DNA of 38,559 bases, taken from NCBI GenBank assembly GCA_003427395.1, contig BFEA01000052.1, positions 793,202-831,760 of the forward strand, written 5' to 3'. The notes beneath the pieces were generated by a model. That model searched no databases, was not told the DNA's origin, and saw only the letters and a program-made list of their open reading frames with translations. This document shows, piece after piece, positions 20,550 to 31,710 of the stretch. Origin of the DNA: Chara braunii (lineage: Eukaryota > Streptophyta > Charophyceae > Charales > Characeae). Both the position numbers and the translations under genes were made by a program. Numbering within the stretch: the first letter of the stretch is position 1; the number at the start of each line of letters is the position of its first letter.

Positions 20550-23016
20550 TTGGTTTGGCCAAAATTTGGAGTAGGTATGCAGTTTTCAACTTTTCACCAA
20601 GTAAATGGAAGGATAGTGTCGGCCTTCTGGTCAGTCAGACAAGGGGCCCCTCCGGGACCCTTACTTTTTATAATTGTGATGGAGGCATTGGCAGCGAACC
20701 CTCGAGGCAACAAAGACCTGAGGAAGTTGCAGATATCGGTCATCCCTGAAGAGTGATATAGGTAATGAAATTAATAAGAAATCAAATTCATTTATTGAAT
20801 ATAGGGTAGCCTGCTATTCATTCATTCCGCCGATTAGGCGAGGCTACGGTGCCTTTTTTTTTTTCTTTTCTTTTCTCTAATCTAAGGCGCCTCTTTTTTA
20901 GGCGCCTTTCTGCTCGATGTTCGAGGATGAGCTGATAGTCATGGTTGATGCCACCGCAACAAACATGGATGAGAGCAGACGACTATTTGACTGGTTCACA
21001 GCGGTCTCAGACACGACTGTTAACTGGGGAAAGAAAACCTTGGGGTGGTGGATCCATCATCAAGGAGTGCGCCCCCCGGTGTTGCCATGGGTCAAGTGGC
21101 TTCTAGAAGCGGCCTCGACCGGGGTACTGGGAATCATGTTGACGACATTAGATAACCCTGCATCGAATGATAAGTGGATCTTGAAGCCCGCTTTAGAGAA
21201 GTTAGATCACTGGAAAGGCTACACACTTCCCTAATAGGCAGGGCGCCGACGATCAACAACATTGTGTTGGCGGCCCTTTGGTATAATTCGGCAATTTGGG
21301 CTCTCAGTAAGGAGGCCATCCGATCACTAAAGCGACAGTTAACGACACTGTTGTCGAGAGGCAACGGTGAGCTCCTGGACGTTATTAGCAGGGTGGCCTG
21401 GTCATCGGTGATCCCACCCAAGGACCTGGGGATTCTAGACCCGGGTACCCAGATCACAACACTAATGGTTCAATGGGTTAAGAGACTGCTCTTCGCCCAA
21501 CATCTCCCATGGTATGCCCTTGCGCTGGAACAATAGCTAGACTTGCCCCATAGGACCACGGGGTGTTAACTCATTGACCTGGTTGGAAGACCGTTTCTTG
21601 ACCGTGCCGCGGTGCCCTGGAGTTGGTCGAGAGACACAATCCGCAAATACTTGGTTAGGGATGACTTCTGCGCCCGGGTCCTGAGAGCCTGGTGCCAACT
21701 TCCACTGCCTGACAACCCCCCACAGACTAGGTGGGAGGAAGTGATGCGTCAGCCCCTTTTTGGGAAAAGGAGGATTACAGACCAGTGTGGCAGGGTGTAT
21801 TGCAACTCATACACCCCGTAGAACAGCTGGGTCAAAAAATGCATAATGAGAATAAAGAACATATGGGACTCAGGGAAAGGGGATTGAAAAACAGTGCCGC
21901 AACTGAAAGCCATACTAAAGCATTGTGACAATGTTGAGGAGAACATTGAACTGTTGATCTTTGATATCCCCCTAGACTGGGTGCGCATCTTGCGCAAAGG
22001 TCCGCGGCTGGTAGAAGGGGACTGGGTGACTGCTCCATTGACCCAAAAAGTGTAGGAAATGTGCTGGAGGCACGAATGGACAAAACACTGGTTAACCTCT
22101 TCCATATAGGCAAGGATTGTTCTCACTCGGTACACCTAGAGGTGATGAGATGGTGGAGAAGTGCGGACCTGCACAGGATTCGCGTGCTGCAGGATAAGGA
22201 TGTATGGATCGCATACCAGCCAAATACCCAGTGGCAGAGCCCCCCTTTGACACCGAGGAGTGGAAGTGCCCCCCCCCATGAAAAGTCAGGTCGGGGGAGA
22301 ATGCAAAATTGTAGAACTTAACTGTGAAGGCTACCTACCGTCTTCTGCGACCAAAGGTTAACGTAAAAGAAACGGTGAAGAATCGATGGAGGTCCAATTT
22401 GAATGTAGGGATTGAGGTGATCCGCCCTACCCGGTGGTTCACCGCCACAAGGTCTAGGCCAGCAAAGATGACCTCGCTGCAGTGGCAGATAGAACATCGT
22501 TGCCTACCCACCAACGACTGGCTAATAGATCGTACCTATCTAGAGCAGAAAGGGCGGGCACTGCCATGGTGTATATCGTGCCACATTGTCTTCCCCCCCG
22601 GTAGAATTCCGGAAACCATAGAGCACATAGTCATGCAGTGTCCGGGGGCAGTCCTTACATGGCGATGGTGGGATAGGATCTGGACCCTGTTGGGCACTGG
22701 GTCCAAGTGGCCTTGGGACTGGAGGGCCATACTATGCGAGGCATGAACCTCCCCCACAGACAACACTTCTAAAAATATCATGTTTAAGATAGGGAGGAGA
22801 GCTGTCATGTGGACCCTCTGGAGGAAACATTGTATACATGCCATAGATGGGGTCCGCATAGCTGGGGATGAGGCAACGGACATGATAAAACAATATGTTC
22901 AACAAGAACTCATGGTGCAGTGGCAAAACGTTAAAAAATTAAATGAATTTGTTCCGGTCATCCAAAGATATAGTACAAGCAATTCATCAATTCTCTGGGA
23001 ACTGGTTGGGCAGTGA
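20550..23016 (+). pseudogene. LINE-2: truncated reverse transcriptase to zinc finger
   Basis: This is a 5'-truncated LINE of a different lineage from the one at 11911. Blocks in order are RQGAPPGPLLF (about 20637), FEDE at the active site (codons 20920-20931), a TVNWGKK block, a thumb-like region around SLIGRAPTINN (21225), and a zinc-finger region with LPTNDWLIDR and CX2C (about 22510-22580) followed by HIVMQCP (22624). At least five frameshifts or stops break it. A 155-bp insert replaces about 12 codable bases just before the active-site block. A minus-strand copy at 34985-36110 lacks that insert and reads FEDD, so FEDE here is a later change. Confidence 0.85.
20757..20910 (+). mobile_element. 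Small insert in LINE-2 ending in a hairpin
   Basis: Compared with the copy at 34985-36110, about 155 bases are extra here. They include an imperfect inverted repeat GTAGCCT...AGGCTAC (20805-20845), a T-rich run, and a perfect hairpin AAGGCGCCT (20884-20892) with AGGCGCCTT (20900-20908). It may be a small transposable element or a filler insertion. No target duplication is clear. Confidence 0.5.
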
Positions 23017-23080
23017 GAACGGGGGCTGTATTGCCTCCGTCAGATGGGACGGCATGCCTGCCCAGGAATGTACCAGGAAG

Positions 23081-23166
23081 AGTTAAGGAAAGACTACCAT
23101 ATTTGCGTCAGGGACTGGACTAAGAGTTAAGGAAAGACTACCGTATTTGCTTCAAGGACTGGACTA
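23081..23166 (+). repeat. Tandem 43-bp duplication
   Basis: AGTTAAGGAAAGACTACC begins units at 23081 and 23124. The units differ by a few bases. 23170-23540 has no recognised gene. Confidence 0.85.
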
Positions 23167-23597
23167 TGGTGGGCCAGGAGATCCCGCTGCGACCATCCAC
23201 AGAATTTCCCGACCCCTTCCCGTTCCACCAGTTGGCAATGGTGGACACGCAATGGTATGGAGCAGATTGAGCAAGATCACAGGTCGAAGGGACCAAGTAA
23301 GGACAGGGCAGGTCTACAAGCAGGACAAGCAGGACAAGCAGGACATGGGAGACGTCTGAGTCATATTGAACGAGCGCTATAGGGCGCGCTGGTAGCTGGT
23401 CATGGGAGGCGGTGCATGCAGAAGAAGCAGGGCGTAGCCGCCAGGGAAACGAGAGTGATGTGGCGGTCTGGTGCAGGCTGAAGAGGCGGCCAAACGCCCC
23501 AAAGTGCGCTGTACTTCAACACATCTACCATTCACCCTGCGCAGTCAATCCCCTGGAGACAGGGCAATCAATGCTGGCAGGCCTTCTGATGTATAGT

Positions 23598-23763
23598 GGG
23601 ACGCTGGATCCGCTTTCCAGCAGGTGCTGCTCCCCACCAATAGACCGGAGCACCCAGGACTCTTCCTAGGAGGGAGTGCTCTTAACACCTCTCCTAGCAA
23701 AGACACTGTTTCTTTTTTTTTTTTAAAGAAAAAAAAGAAAAAAAAGAAAAAAAGAAGAAAAAG
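23598..23763 (+). mobile_element. SINE-like element, copy 1
   Basis: It has the shared 5' block GGGACGCTGGATCCGCTTTC, then CAGCAGGTGCTGCTCCCC and ACCAATAGA, then a diverged middle and a T-run followed by an A-rich tail with G every eight to nine bases. The family has seven copies in this window, and most end in A-tails on the same strand as the block. That points to copying through RNA. Confidence 0.7.
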
Positions 23764-24132
23764 GTATGCGGTTTTCAGTTCCCCTTATATTATGACGGCC
23801 TTGGCCTAGAACACGCTAGCAAACGGGAGTGGATTCAGCAGCTGCATTGGGTCAGTCGCTATGCCTCGGCTCCGGCTCCCCCCCCTACTTCTATGAACAG
23901 CAGCAGTCTCTGTTTAATGTCACCAATGGTATACCTCCAGGAGGCGGGCGCCAAGCCGCTCCTGGGAGGTTTTCAGACCGACTGGTAGCCGGCTTTCTCC
24001 GAAATCATTCTTAGGATAGCTGGAGTTGTTGAGCAGCCTGCCAGCCACTACGACAGAGTTCGCTACAGTCGGGGCCTGCGTTCCGAGGAAACGAGGTAAG
24101 CGGCCGTAGAAGACAAGGGAGGCGCAGAGTTG
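23764..24132 (+). other. Non-coding DNA
   Basis: No protein or RNA gene is recognised. Confidence 0.4.
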
Positions 24133-24222
24133 AGTCGACGAGTATAGCGCAGTGGAGCAACGGGCGCTACGATGCTGAGTCGATGAGTATTAGCGCAGGG
24201 GGGGCGACGGGCAATAGCGGAG
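24133..24222 (+). repeat. Degenerate tandem pair, ~45-bp unit
   Basis: GAGTCGACGAGTATAGCGCAG at 24133 is echoed by GAGTCGATGAGTATTAGCGCA at 24177, each followed by a GCGACGGGC-like block. 24223-25429 holds no recognised gene. Three isolated N bases lie at 24649-24668. Confidence 0.6.
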
Positions 24223-25429
24223 AAAGGTCGGAGGAGGAAGTGACAGGGGGGGGGAATGAATCAGGGCGCTTTTCCACGCCGGATCCACTCGCAGGGAGAA
24301 GCTATGGAGTAAGAAGAGGTGGGAGCGAGAAGTGAAGGTCCCACCCGTTCCCTGATGAAAACGGGCGGGGGAGAGGATGATTCCGGGGTTCTAGACTAGG
24401 GCGAACGCGATAGAGCGGTCAGTTTCGACTGGAGGATAGGGGATAGGAAGATAGAAAGGGAAGGTCATGCTCGAAGGATGTGGAGATGGTGGAGGAAACG
24501 AGGATGAGATTCGTGTGAATCGCTCGTTCTCGGTGAAAACAAGCGAGTGGAGATAGGATTCTGGAGTTTTGAGTGGGAGCGAATCCATTAGAAGCGCTAG
24601 AATAGCCAAAGGGGTAGTGTAGAAGAAGGGTAGTAGAGAGAGTTACAANGTGGAGATGGNGAAGACTNAAGACGAAGGGGAGGCGAGGTAAAGAAAAAAG
24701 GGGGGGGCTTATTCCTTCGTTCTTCTGTGGCTTTTGGTGAAGAAAGGTTCGTTTCGGGTGTTTTCGGTAGCTGCAAGTTAGATTGTGAGGTTAGTTTTAG
24801 ATGTTAGCTGTTAGGTTCTGAGATACAGTAAGTGGAGGCTGCGCCCGAGTATGAAATTAGCAAGTGTCAATGTATCTGGACGAATTGAGGCGGCAGATTC
24901 GTTCGGTTTTGTTGTAGTAGTAGTTGAAGGTCAGCCGCGAGTTTGGGGACTTACCTGTGTTGCGGTGTGTCCAGGCGTGGGTTGCGCACGTATCCTGTGA
25001 GGGGGCAGGTGATGGGTTGCATGGTTGCGTCCACCTTCGAAGGCTACTGAATGGAGCGAACCTGACCGTTATTGTCGACCAGACACATCGGGGTGGGAGC
25101 CGTTTGGTTCGGGACATCTGTGATGCTTGTAGGTGACAACGGAGGTTTGTCGGAGTAGTTCTCTGGCTCAGTGGGTGGTGGGGGCCGATAGTCTGCAAAG
25201 CTCAATCGGAGTGTGAGTTGGTCAGCTGCAGCCATGCCCCGTGTTGACTGTGTGGGCGCCCTCGAGTGCGCCAGCTGCGGCGCTGCTGCTTGGGTCACGT
25301 GTACTTCGCATGAGGCTTTTCGCAGGGTGATGTGCCTGCTGTGCGGTGTGACAAGGGTGTTGGTGTAGCAATGCGCATTGCTGCTTCACTGCCATGCTGC
25401 ACAACATTCTGCGCAGAGGCTTCTCAAGA

Positions 25430-25590
25430 CTACAGGGGCTGAAACTTCAGCTGGCCTTGTAGATTCGATCATCCGCCTTTGCGGATGACACGCACGGGGG
25501 CGATCGGACCTCCACGGCACAGCAGCTAAGACTGCTGAAAGACGTTGTTTTCTTTTTTAGCTTCTCAAGGGCTAGAGTTAACTGTGGGCG
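25430..25590 (+). pseudogene. Reverse transcriptase fragment with FADDT motif (third LINE lineage)
   Basis: In the plus-strand frame, GLKLQ is followed by one stop, then SSAFADDT, a STAQQLRLLKDVV helix-like segment and, after a shift, an ARVN block. This order is typical of the palm domain of LINE reverse transcriptases. The canonical Ala of FADD is present here, unlike in the other LINEs of this window. Everything before and after is too decayed to align by eye. Confidence 0.6.
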
Positions 25591-26110
25591 AAATCACAAG
25601 CAGTTTTGCCACCTGACATGGATCCGCCGGAAGGCTGGGACATGCCTAGGTGACTGAAGAGCAGCGCGTCAGATTTCTGAGGGCCAGTCTGACTCCGGGG
25701 TGCGGAGGTGTTGAGCAAAAGGGCGGATTTAAAGGGGTGAAGGGAACAACCTGTGACAAGATCGTTGACTACATTTTTCACAGGGAGAGCTCTTGGAGGG
25801 ATCATTAGTTGCGTGTCGAGTTCCCCGACGTTGCTTCTGCACCCAGAGGTGTGCTCTTTGACTTCTAGAGTTGCAATCCCAATCCAACCACCCGGCGGGA
25901 GATATCGGAGTATAGATGGAGGGGGGATCAAGCCCTGAGGTAGTCCCTCGTTTGTTGTTCTCTTCTTTTTCCCTGCCTACGGATCACCTCATTGTTCTGT
26001 TTTCTTTTATTCTATTTTACCCCCTTTACCGCTATTGTGGTCAGATGCATGCATTAAAATTAATGCTTTCCATGCAGTTGAAGTAGGTAGAGTGGGGAAT
26101 CAAAAACGAA

Positions 26111-26116
<6 letters not shown>

Positions 26117-26175
<59 letters not shown>

Positions 26176-26176
26176 N

Positions 26177-26211
<35 letters not shown>

Positions 26212-26212
26212 T

Positions 26213-26283
<71 letters not shown>
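26117..26283. repeat. (GA)n microsatellite, ~165 bp, with one N
   Basis: Long GA run with an N at 26176 and a short GATAGATAGAAA interruption. 25591-26116 shows no recognised gene. Confidence 0.97.
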
Positions 26284-26284
<1 letters not shown>

Positions 26285-26662
26285 GTACCTTGCTCTGGCG
26301 GCAGTCTGCAGGAGTGTCAAAGATTTGTGCTTTGGTCTTCAGCTGTGAAGTGGCTGCAGTTGATGTCGTAGTGTAGGCTAGAGTAGTGTCTGGTAGAATA
26401 GGCAGGGCACTGAGCGCCATATCAGGGAAGCGACATTGTCTTCCTTGTTGGTGATGGCGGGAAGGACTGTTCACGACATTTGAGCTCATTGTATTGCTTT
26501 CATTTGGAACTTATCTCAGTGCTTATTGCTTTCTGCTTAAAACACGACTATCTGGTTTACAATGTGGAAAGCGGTCAAGTCATGGATCTCACCTGACACC
26601 TGCTAGTCCGCTGCGCTTAGCTCGTGTAATCTCACCTGATTAGTCTGATGTGCCCAGCTCGT

Positions 26663-26895
26663 GCGATTGCAATTGCTAATTAGTTGCGCACGGTGGGATA
26701 GAAAAGCACACCACACACGACTGGTCGGATCGCACTTAGCCGGCACAGCCAGATCGAAAAGCACATCGCAGGCGCCTGGTCGGTTTGCACATCCAGTGCG
26801 CCTGGTGGCTTCGCAATTAGCCTGCACAGCCAAATCGAAAAGCACTTTGCGCAAGCCCGGCTGGACCATATTTAGTCTACGCAGCAGGGTCGCGA
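26663..26895 (+). repeat. Degenerate ~82-bp tandem repeat, about three copies
   Basis: TCGCACTTAGCCGGCACAGCC (26728) and TCGCAATTAGCCTGCACAGCC (26810) begin two copies. A weaker copy precedes them. Each has a block like ATCGAAAAGCAC. The sequence to 27560 has no recognised gene. Confidence 0.7.
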
Positions 26896-27566
26896 ACACC
26901 TCTTGCACACTTAGTGCGAGCTAAGTAGATCACTGGGGCCAACAGCACTCAGTGTGCGCTCAACAGGATTGCACTTAGCTGGGATGGTGGGGTAGACAAC
27001 ACTTTTCGCATGTCCAGCAGGAGGTTTCTGAAGTTTAATATGTCGACTTTCAAAACAAAAACTGAATTGGACCGTGTGGAGGACCTTTCATGTGGAGAAG
27101 CTTCTTTTTGGAGCTGCGTAATGGAGGAGATATGGTTCTTCCTTCTTGTCCTGACTGGGCGATAACTGTAAGGCCAGCCACACTTGTTGAGTTAACGCGG
27201 GTGATATGATTGGCGGGGTTGCAGCCCTTGCATGGTGGTTGGTACCTTCGTCAGCGCGTATGGATCGATAGAACCTGGTGTTTTTGTTAATAAAGGCGGA
27301 GGAAGGGCTAGAGTTCAGTTTTAATCGGATGGAATCTGCTTGGTGAGTTGGTGGGATCAGCGGCGTCACCCATTACAAGGTGATTGTGTTCCCTCCCCTC
27401 TTCTGACTGCCTGTGAGGGGCCGTTGGTGGGCTCAACGGTTTGTCTTGCAACTTGGCATGGTTCGTTGGAGACGGGGAACTTTGTCGTGGTCCGATAATC
27501 TTCATCGTTTGGCCTTTTTAGGATGATCTTTTAAGACCATGAGGCGGTCAAGGTGCTTTATGTCGA

Positions 27567-27641
27567 TGAAGGAGGAGGTGAGGTTTGGAGAGAGGAGGGG
27601 ACGACATAAAGGAGGAGGTGAGGTTTGGAGAGAGGAGGGGA
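27567..27641 (+). repeat. Tandem purine-rich duplication, period ~41 bp
   Basis: AAGGAGGAGGTGAGGTTTGG followed by AGAGAGGAGGGGA occurs twice in a row. Confidence 0.85.
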
Positions 27642-27689
27642 TGGATTGAATGGCGATGATTGGGGAGTTCTTTTGGGGCTAGTCTACCC

Positions 27690-28290
27690 TGTGTGTGGCT
27701 TGACTGTCGTATAATCAGGATTTTACTAATAGTTCTTTGATAATAGAGCGTTTCAAATCTGGAGGTCGATTCTCATTGACGATGGTTCTGATAACTTCCC
27801 AATTCATTGTTGTTTTGTATTGGACAAATTCAAGACTCTGAATGTTTTTTTCAATGACTGATTCTTCCATGATTTAAATTCTTTTCTAGTATCTTTTAGT
27901 TCCAGCAGTAATCCTAATCAACTTCGAATTCATCTCAATAATACGTTGTTACCTTCGAAAATTCAACTTCGATTTCTCAAAGTTTCATCGCAAGTTTTCT
28001 TTTGATAAAATTCCTAATCAATTAGGTCCTTGCCCTCTTGGCACTCCAAGTCTTAACGATACTTTCTTACTTCTTCTTACTATTTTCTTTTTAAATTGTC
28101 CATTTCCCAATTTGCTTGAGTCCTGAAATTACAAACTTTTGTAATTCCCAATAAATTTTATCTCGAATGATTTCGAATGATTTCGATTGAATTCCTAAGT
28201 TGGAGGCTTTGGGTCCTTATTTTTCGAATACGGAACTGGATTTCATTCCATCCGGGTCCTTTTCGAATTTCTATTTGCAATATTTATGAG
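27690..28290. other. AT-rich block without genes
   Basis: This stretch is clearly richer in A and T than its flanks and repeats short TTCGAA/TTTCGAAT words, for example near 27950, 28165-28185 and 28227. No coding frame is present. It may be an inserted element or old decayed repeat DNA. Confidence 0.45.
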
Positions 28291-28357
28291 TTAAGTGCTG
28301 GTTGCAGTGGGTTTAGTTGGTAGTGATGGTTGGAAATAATGCGCTCTGCGGCGAAGG

Positions 28358-28445
28358 GGCTAGCCTGTAGGGTGGAAATAGGGCACAGCGGCGGTTGAGA
28401 TGGTGGCTCTACCATCGTAAGTCTTGCCGGAGTAGGGAGGAGAAG
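28358..28445 (+). repeat. 90-bp repeat, copy 1 of 2
   Basis: GGGGCTAGCCTGTAGGGTGG, ATAGGGCACAGC, GAGATGGTGGCTCT and GTAAGTCTTGC blocks match the sequence at 29599-29690 in order. Confidence 0.75.
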
Positions 28446-28577
28446 GAATATTGTTGGTTGATGTAACTAGTGCCTGGAGGAGCCGGATGATCGGAACCAC
28501 AACTATGGTGAGGTTTGGGGCTTGGCTGTTATCTGTTGATGTCTAGGGTCCCGGTGGCTTGCAAATAGACGCGGCCA

Positions 28578-29262
28578 GAACGACGGCGGTCGGTGCTGCG
28601 GCTTGGTCGCGCTGCCCTGTAACTTGAGCTGTGACAGGGGTATGAGACCGGGTATAGAGATCTGGGGAGTTGGCGAGGGAGGAAGGCACTCTAATGTCTA
28701 TTGGCGATCTGGTACCTAGTCGACGTGGGCCGGAGCCGGAGCGGGTCGTCTCGCTCTGTAGCCTAGCAGGCGGGGATTCTATCTGGGGTGGGTCGTGCCA
28801 CTCTGTAACCTAGTAGTTGGGGGCTTGAGGCCTGGTAGAGATTGAGTATATAAGGTTGGGCTGTCGAGACCACTATGGCAGGTGGTTTTTCTTTGGTCTG
28901 AATGTTTTTAGGATCGAAGGCTTTGTTGGCTGTTGAACTCCATGGTCGCCAGTGGGCGTCTTAAGAATGATTTAGGATTCTGGAGATTCCTGAAAACTCA
29001 TTTGAGACGGATCCATCGCTGATATACTTAGTGATCTGCGGCTGTCCGATGCCAGAACGACGCTGGCCGGAGCTGGGGTGTTGCCCTGTAACCTGCTGAT
29101 GCAGGAGTGTGAGACCTGGTAGAGAGATCTGGGGATGCTTTGGGGCAGGCATTCCAAGGGACAACCAAGGGTTGCTGCTGGGACGACGCTGGTCGGAGCT
29201 GGGGCGAGTCGTGTTGCCCTGTAACCTAGCAGGATGGGGGCGAGAGACCTGGAAGAGCTCGG
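28578..29262 (+). repeat. LTR-like repeat array, about four diverged copies
   Basis: Blocks of the form CGGAGCTGGGGCGAGTCGTG, then CCCTGTAACCTAGCAGG, then GAGACCTGGTAGAGAGATC recur from about 28590, 28725, 29060 and 29185. A TATATAAGG at about 28848 could be a promoter TATA box. A related block is at 36124-36360, again with TATATAAG. They may be decayed LTR sequences of one retrotransposon family. Confidence 0.5.
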
Positions 29263-29598
29263 TAGGAAGTAAGATAGTGCGGGAGAGTTTTAGAAGGGTT
29301 GTTAGGAATTAACAGGGTTTTGAGTATTTGTAGGATCTCTGTGGTGGCGTGGTGTGTTGTGGCCAGACCTGTTTTCTGAAGGATGCTGTGGCAATTTCTG
29401 AAGTAGCTCAAAATGTTCTTAGGCAAAAAAAGACCTATCATCAAAGGGCGTCCCTGCTCAGTTAATCCCCTGGTCTCCAGGGTAATCAATGCTGGCAGGG
29501 GGAGGTCTTCTTAAATTTTTCTCAAAAAGAGGTGAGCGGGAGAAGTAGACGAGCGGGAGAAGTAGACGGTTGGATATCAAGCGTCCTACTACTAGTGA

Positions 29599-29690
29599 GG
29601 GGGCTAGCTTGTAGGATGGAAATAGGGTACAGCAGCAGCAGAGATGGTGGCTCTGCTGCAGTAAGTCTTGCTGGAGCGAGGTAAAGAGGA
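29599..29690 (+). repeat. 90-bp repeat, copy 2 of 2
   Basis: Partner of 28358-28445, with the same blocks and scattered base changes. 29263-29598 shows no recognised gene. Confidence 0.75.
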
Positions 29691-29847
29691 TTGATGGGGG
29701 GTTTCTGAGTCATTTTCGAATTTTGCCTATTTTTGAAGTCTGTCGTATTAATTTCCTAAGGAGCCCCAATTTTTTCTTAGCCAAAGCCGGGTAATGGCCC
29801 TCAGCTGGTATCTCAAACTTTCCAAACTTCTATGTAAATTTCCATAT

Positions 29848-29933
29848 GGGACGCTGGGCCCGGTTCCCAGCGCGTGCTGCTCCTCACGAATAGATTGGAG
29901 CCTTGTTCCTATTAAAAAAAAAAGAAAAAAAAA
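29848..29933 (+). mobile_element. SINE-like element, copy 2 (short form)
   Basis: GGGACGCTGGGCCCGGTTCC, GTGCTGCTCC and CACGAATAGATTGGAGCC are followed after about ten bases by an A-tail with one G. The middle region is missing. Confidence 0.65.
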
Positions 29934-30120
29934 GCTTCTGGCTCTAGAAGCTCAAATCCAAATGGCTGAAAAAAAAGAAAAAAAAGTGAATTGGACTTAA
30001 TCGCCGAATACTACACTGCACGAGAGCAGGGTGCCGGGGGGGGGGGATTAATTTGTGCCTCGCACACATATGGCAGCATCGGAGAGCGCCTGAGTAGCTC
30101 AGAACAGTGCTCACGCTCTG

Positions 30121-30185
30121 TACCCTTAAACCACCAGTACATCTTGAGAATCTGAATGAGCCTCTCCGAAAATTAGGGGACTAGG
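30121..30185 (-). repeat. Family B repeat, copy 2
   Basis: On the minus strand it reads CCTAATTTTCGGAGAGGC, then GATTCTCAAGATGTACTGG and TGGTTTAAGGGTAC, matching the copies at 20154 and 31711. Confidence 0.6.
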
Positions 30186-30269
30186 GAAAGGGCCCGGCTG
30201 GGGGTGGGCAGAATTTTCTTTCAAGTGCAGGGCTGGGCATAGTGCCACTGTGCCACCCCACCGCATGGG

Positions 30270-30345
30270 ACTTTTTTTTTTCTACAGGGCCTTCGGAGCC
30301 TCCAAAACCTTTTTTTTTTTTTTTTACAANNCTCGGTCATCCTTC
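30270..30345 (-). repeat. Two nested A-tails of minus-strand retroinsertions
   Basis: Two T-runs (30271-30280 and 30310-30325) correspond to A-tails on the minus strand, separated by a short GGAGGCTCCGAAGGCC-type segment. The second is preceded by TTGT, as in SINE-like copy 3. Two N bases (30329-30330) lie next to it. They look like remains of stacked insertions. Confidence 0.45.
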
Positions 30346-30423
30346 TTAGTTGTGGGGCATTTTTTAGTGCTGCCACCCAACTCAGTGGTACTGCATCCTG
30401 AAGTTGGTCAAGTTTTGTTTGAC

Positions 30424-30570
30424 TTTTTTTTTTTTTTTTTTTTTTTTTACAAGAAACAGCCCGAACTGTTGCTTGGGGTGCTGGTGAATGCAGACACCTC
30501 AAGCACCTTCGGGGAGGCTCCATCTATTGGTGGGGAGCAGCACCTGCTGGAAATCGGGTCCAGCGTCCCT
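30424..30570 (-). mobile_element. SINE-like element, copy 3 (longest clear copy)
   Basis: On the minus strand it runs from AGGGACGCTGGACCCGATTT through GTGCTGCTCCCCACCAATAG, GATGGAGCCTCCCCGAAGG, GTGTCTGC and CACCAGCACCCC to CTGTTTCTTGT and a 25-base A-tail. The body is about 120 bp. It serves as the reference copy for the family. No clear pol III A and B box pair was found by eye. Confidence 0.75.
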
Positions 30571-30574
30571 NTTT

Positions 30575-31138
30575 GCAATATGGGAAATGAATATGTCACA
30601 GATTGTCAACCATTGTTTGAGACCTTACTATTTGTGAATTTGTGGTGTTGTGTCCTTGTGTCTTATACTGTACATGTGGAGTTGCTTTCACAATAATGTG
30701 AAAAATGTGAGGTATGTCATGTGATTTTTCCGTTGGATTTTGTGCTGTTGTTGTTGTAATCCGTGGGCTGTGTGCTGTCTTCGTCTGTGGTCGTGGTCTC
30801 ACTCCCTCTTATCCCATGGAGCTGCTGATAACACCCAACCCAGTCTTAGAGGCCTCTAACCATTCACCCAGCCCAATTCAGCAGCTCCCCTGTAACATGC
30901 GTGTATCATGCCTTCCCCTTAAACCCTCTTATCATTTCTGATCTCGGATTCTCTGCCTAGCCAGCCCCCTTTTTTACTCCCTGTGCCCTTGCCCTTCCCC
31001 TCTTCACGAAGCGTTGCCGAGGCCACTCCATTGTGATCCTTTCGTCTCCCATTGTATGGGTTCCATTGGACACCCTGTCTGTTGGACTGCATTCCTGTGA
31101 ATAGATTGGTATGGGAGTCCAGACCTTGGCCGGGCAAG
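30575..31138. other. Non-coding DNA
   Basis: No recognised gene. The second half is C- and T-rich. Confidence 0.4.
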
Positions 31139-31200
31139 GAGGGGGGGGGAGGGGAGGGGAGGAGGAGAGGAGGAGGAGGGGAAGGGGGGGAGGCGGGTAT
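31139..31200 (+). repeat. Polypurine G-rich tract
   Basis: About 60 bases of almost only G and A, with many G runs of three to nine. It could form a G-quadruplex or triplex. Confidence 0.8.
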
Positions 31201-31325
31201 AGGGTGGGTATAGGGGGAAGGAAGGGTTATGTGGGTAGGCTGTCCCGGTTTTCATTCGAGATGAGTGTGAAGTTCGTCAGTAGATAGTTCACTTGGAAGT
31301 GGGTTTGTGGCATGCGCTGCCACAG

Positions 31326-31425
31326 TCTAGGGGTGCTGATACGAGCAGACACCACTAGCATACTCGGGGAGGCTCCATCTATTGGTAGGGAGAGACACCT
31401 GCTGGAAAGCAGGTCCAGCGTCCCT
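31326..31425 (-). mobile_element. SINE-like element, copy 4
   Basis: On the minus strand it keeps AGGGACGCTGGACCTGCTTTC, CCTACCAATAGATGGAGCC, TCCCCGAG, GTGTCTGCTCGTATCAGCACC and CCTAGA. The A-tail is lost or never present. Confidence 0.7.
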
Positions 31426-31568
31426 CAACATTTTAGGAAGGGGCATTTTGTAAACAAGAGTTATGTAACCGTGCCACGTGTCCATCCTACTATAAACATG
31501 AGTGAACACCTGAATCGACACGCAGGCACACATCATTAATTCGATGAGCAGCATTGATTGCCCTCTTC

Positions 31569-31571
<3 letters not shown>

Positions 31572-31602
<31 letters not shown>

Positions 31603-31660
31603 AACGGCTCCATCTGTTGGTGGGGAGCTTCACCTGCTGGAAACCGGGTCCAGCGTCCCT
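31572..31660 (-). mobile_element. SINE-like element, copy 5 (short form)
   Basis: On the minus strand it reads AGGGACGCTGGACCCGGTTTC, CAGCAGGTGAAGCTCCCC, ACCAACAGATGGAGCC, then GTTGTTT and an A-tail of about 27 bases. The middle is missing, as in copy 2. Confidence 0.7.
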
Positions 31661-31710
31661 TGACAACATGAATGGAAATAAAAGTGCCTCTTCGCCACGA
31701 AAGGGCGACC

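Noticed and set aside
20884-20908. Bacterial-type terminator (GGCGCC hairpin with T-run)
   Set aside because: The setting is a eukaryotic LINE pseudogene; the hairpin belongs to an insertion.
26060-26489. Ser/Leu-repeat proteins on the minus strand
   Set aside because: They are translations of the GA microsatellite.
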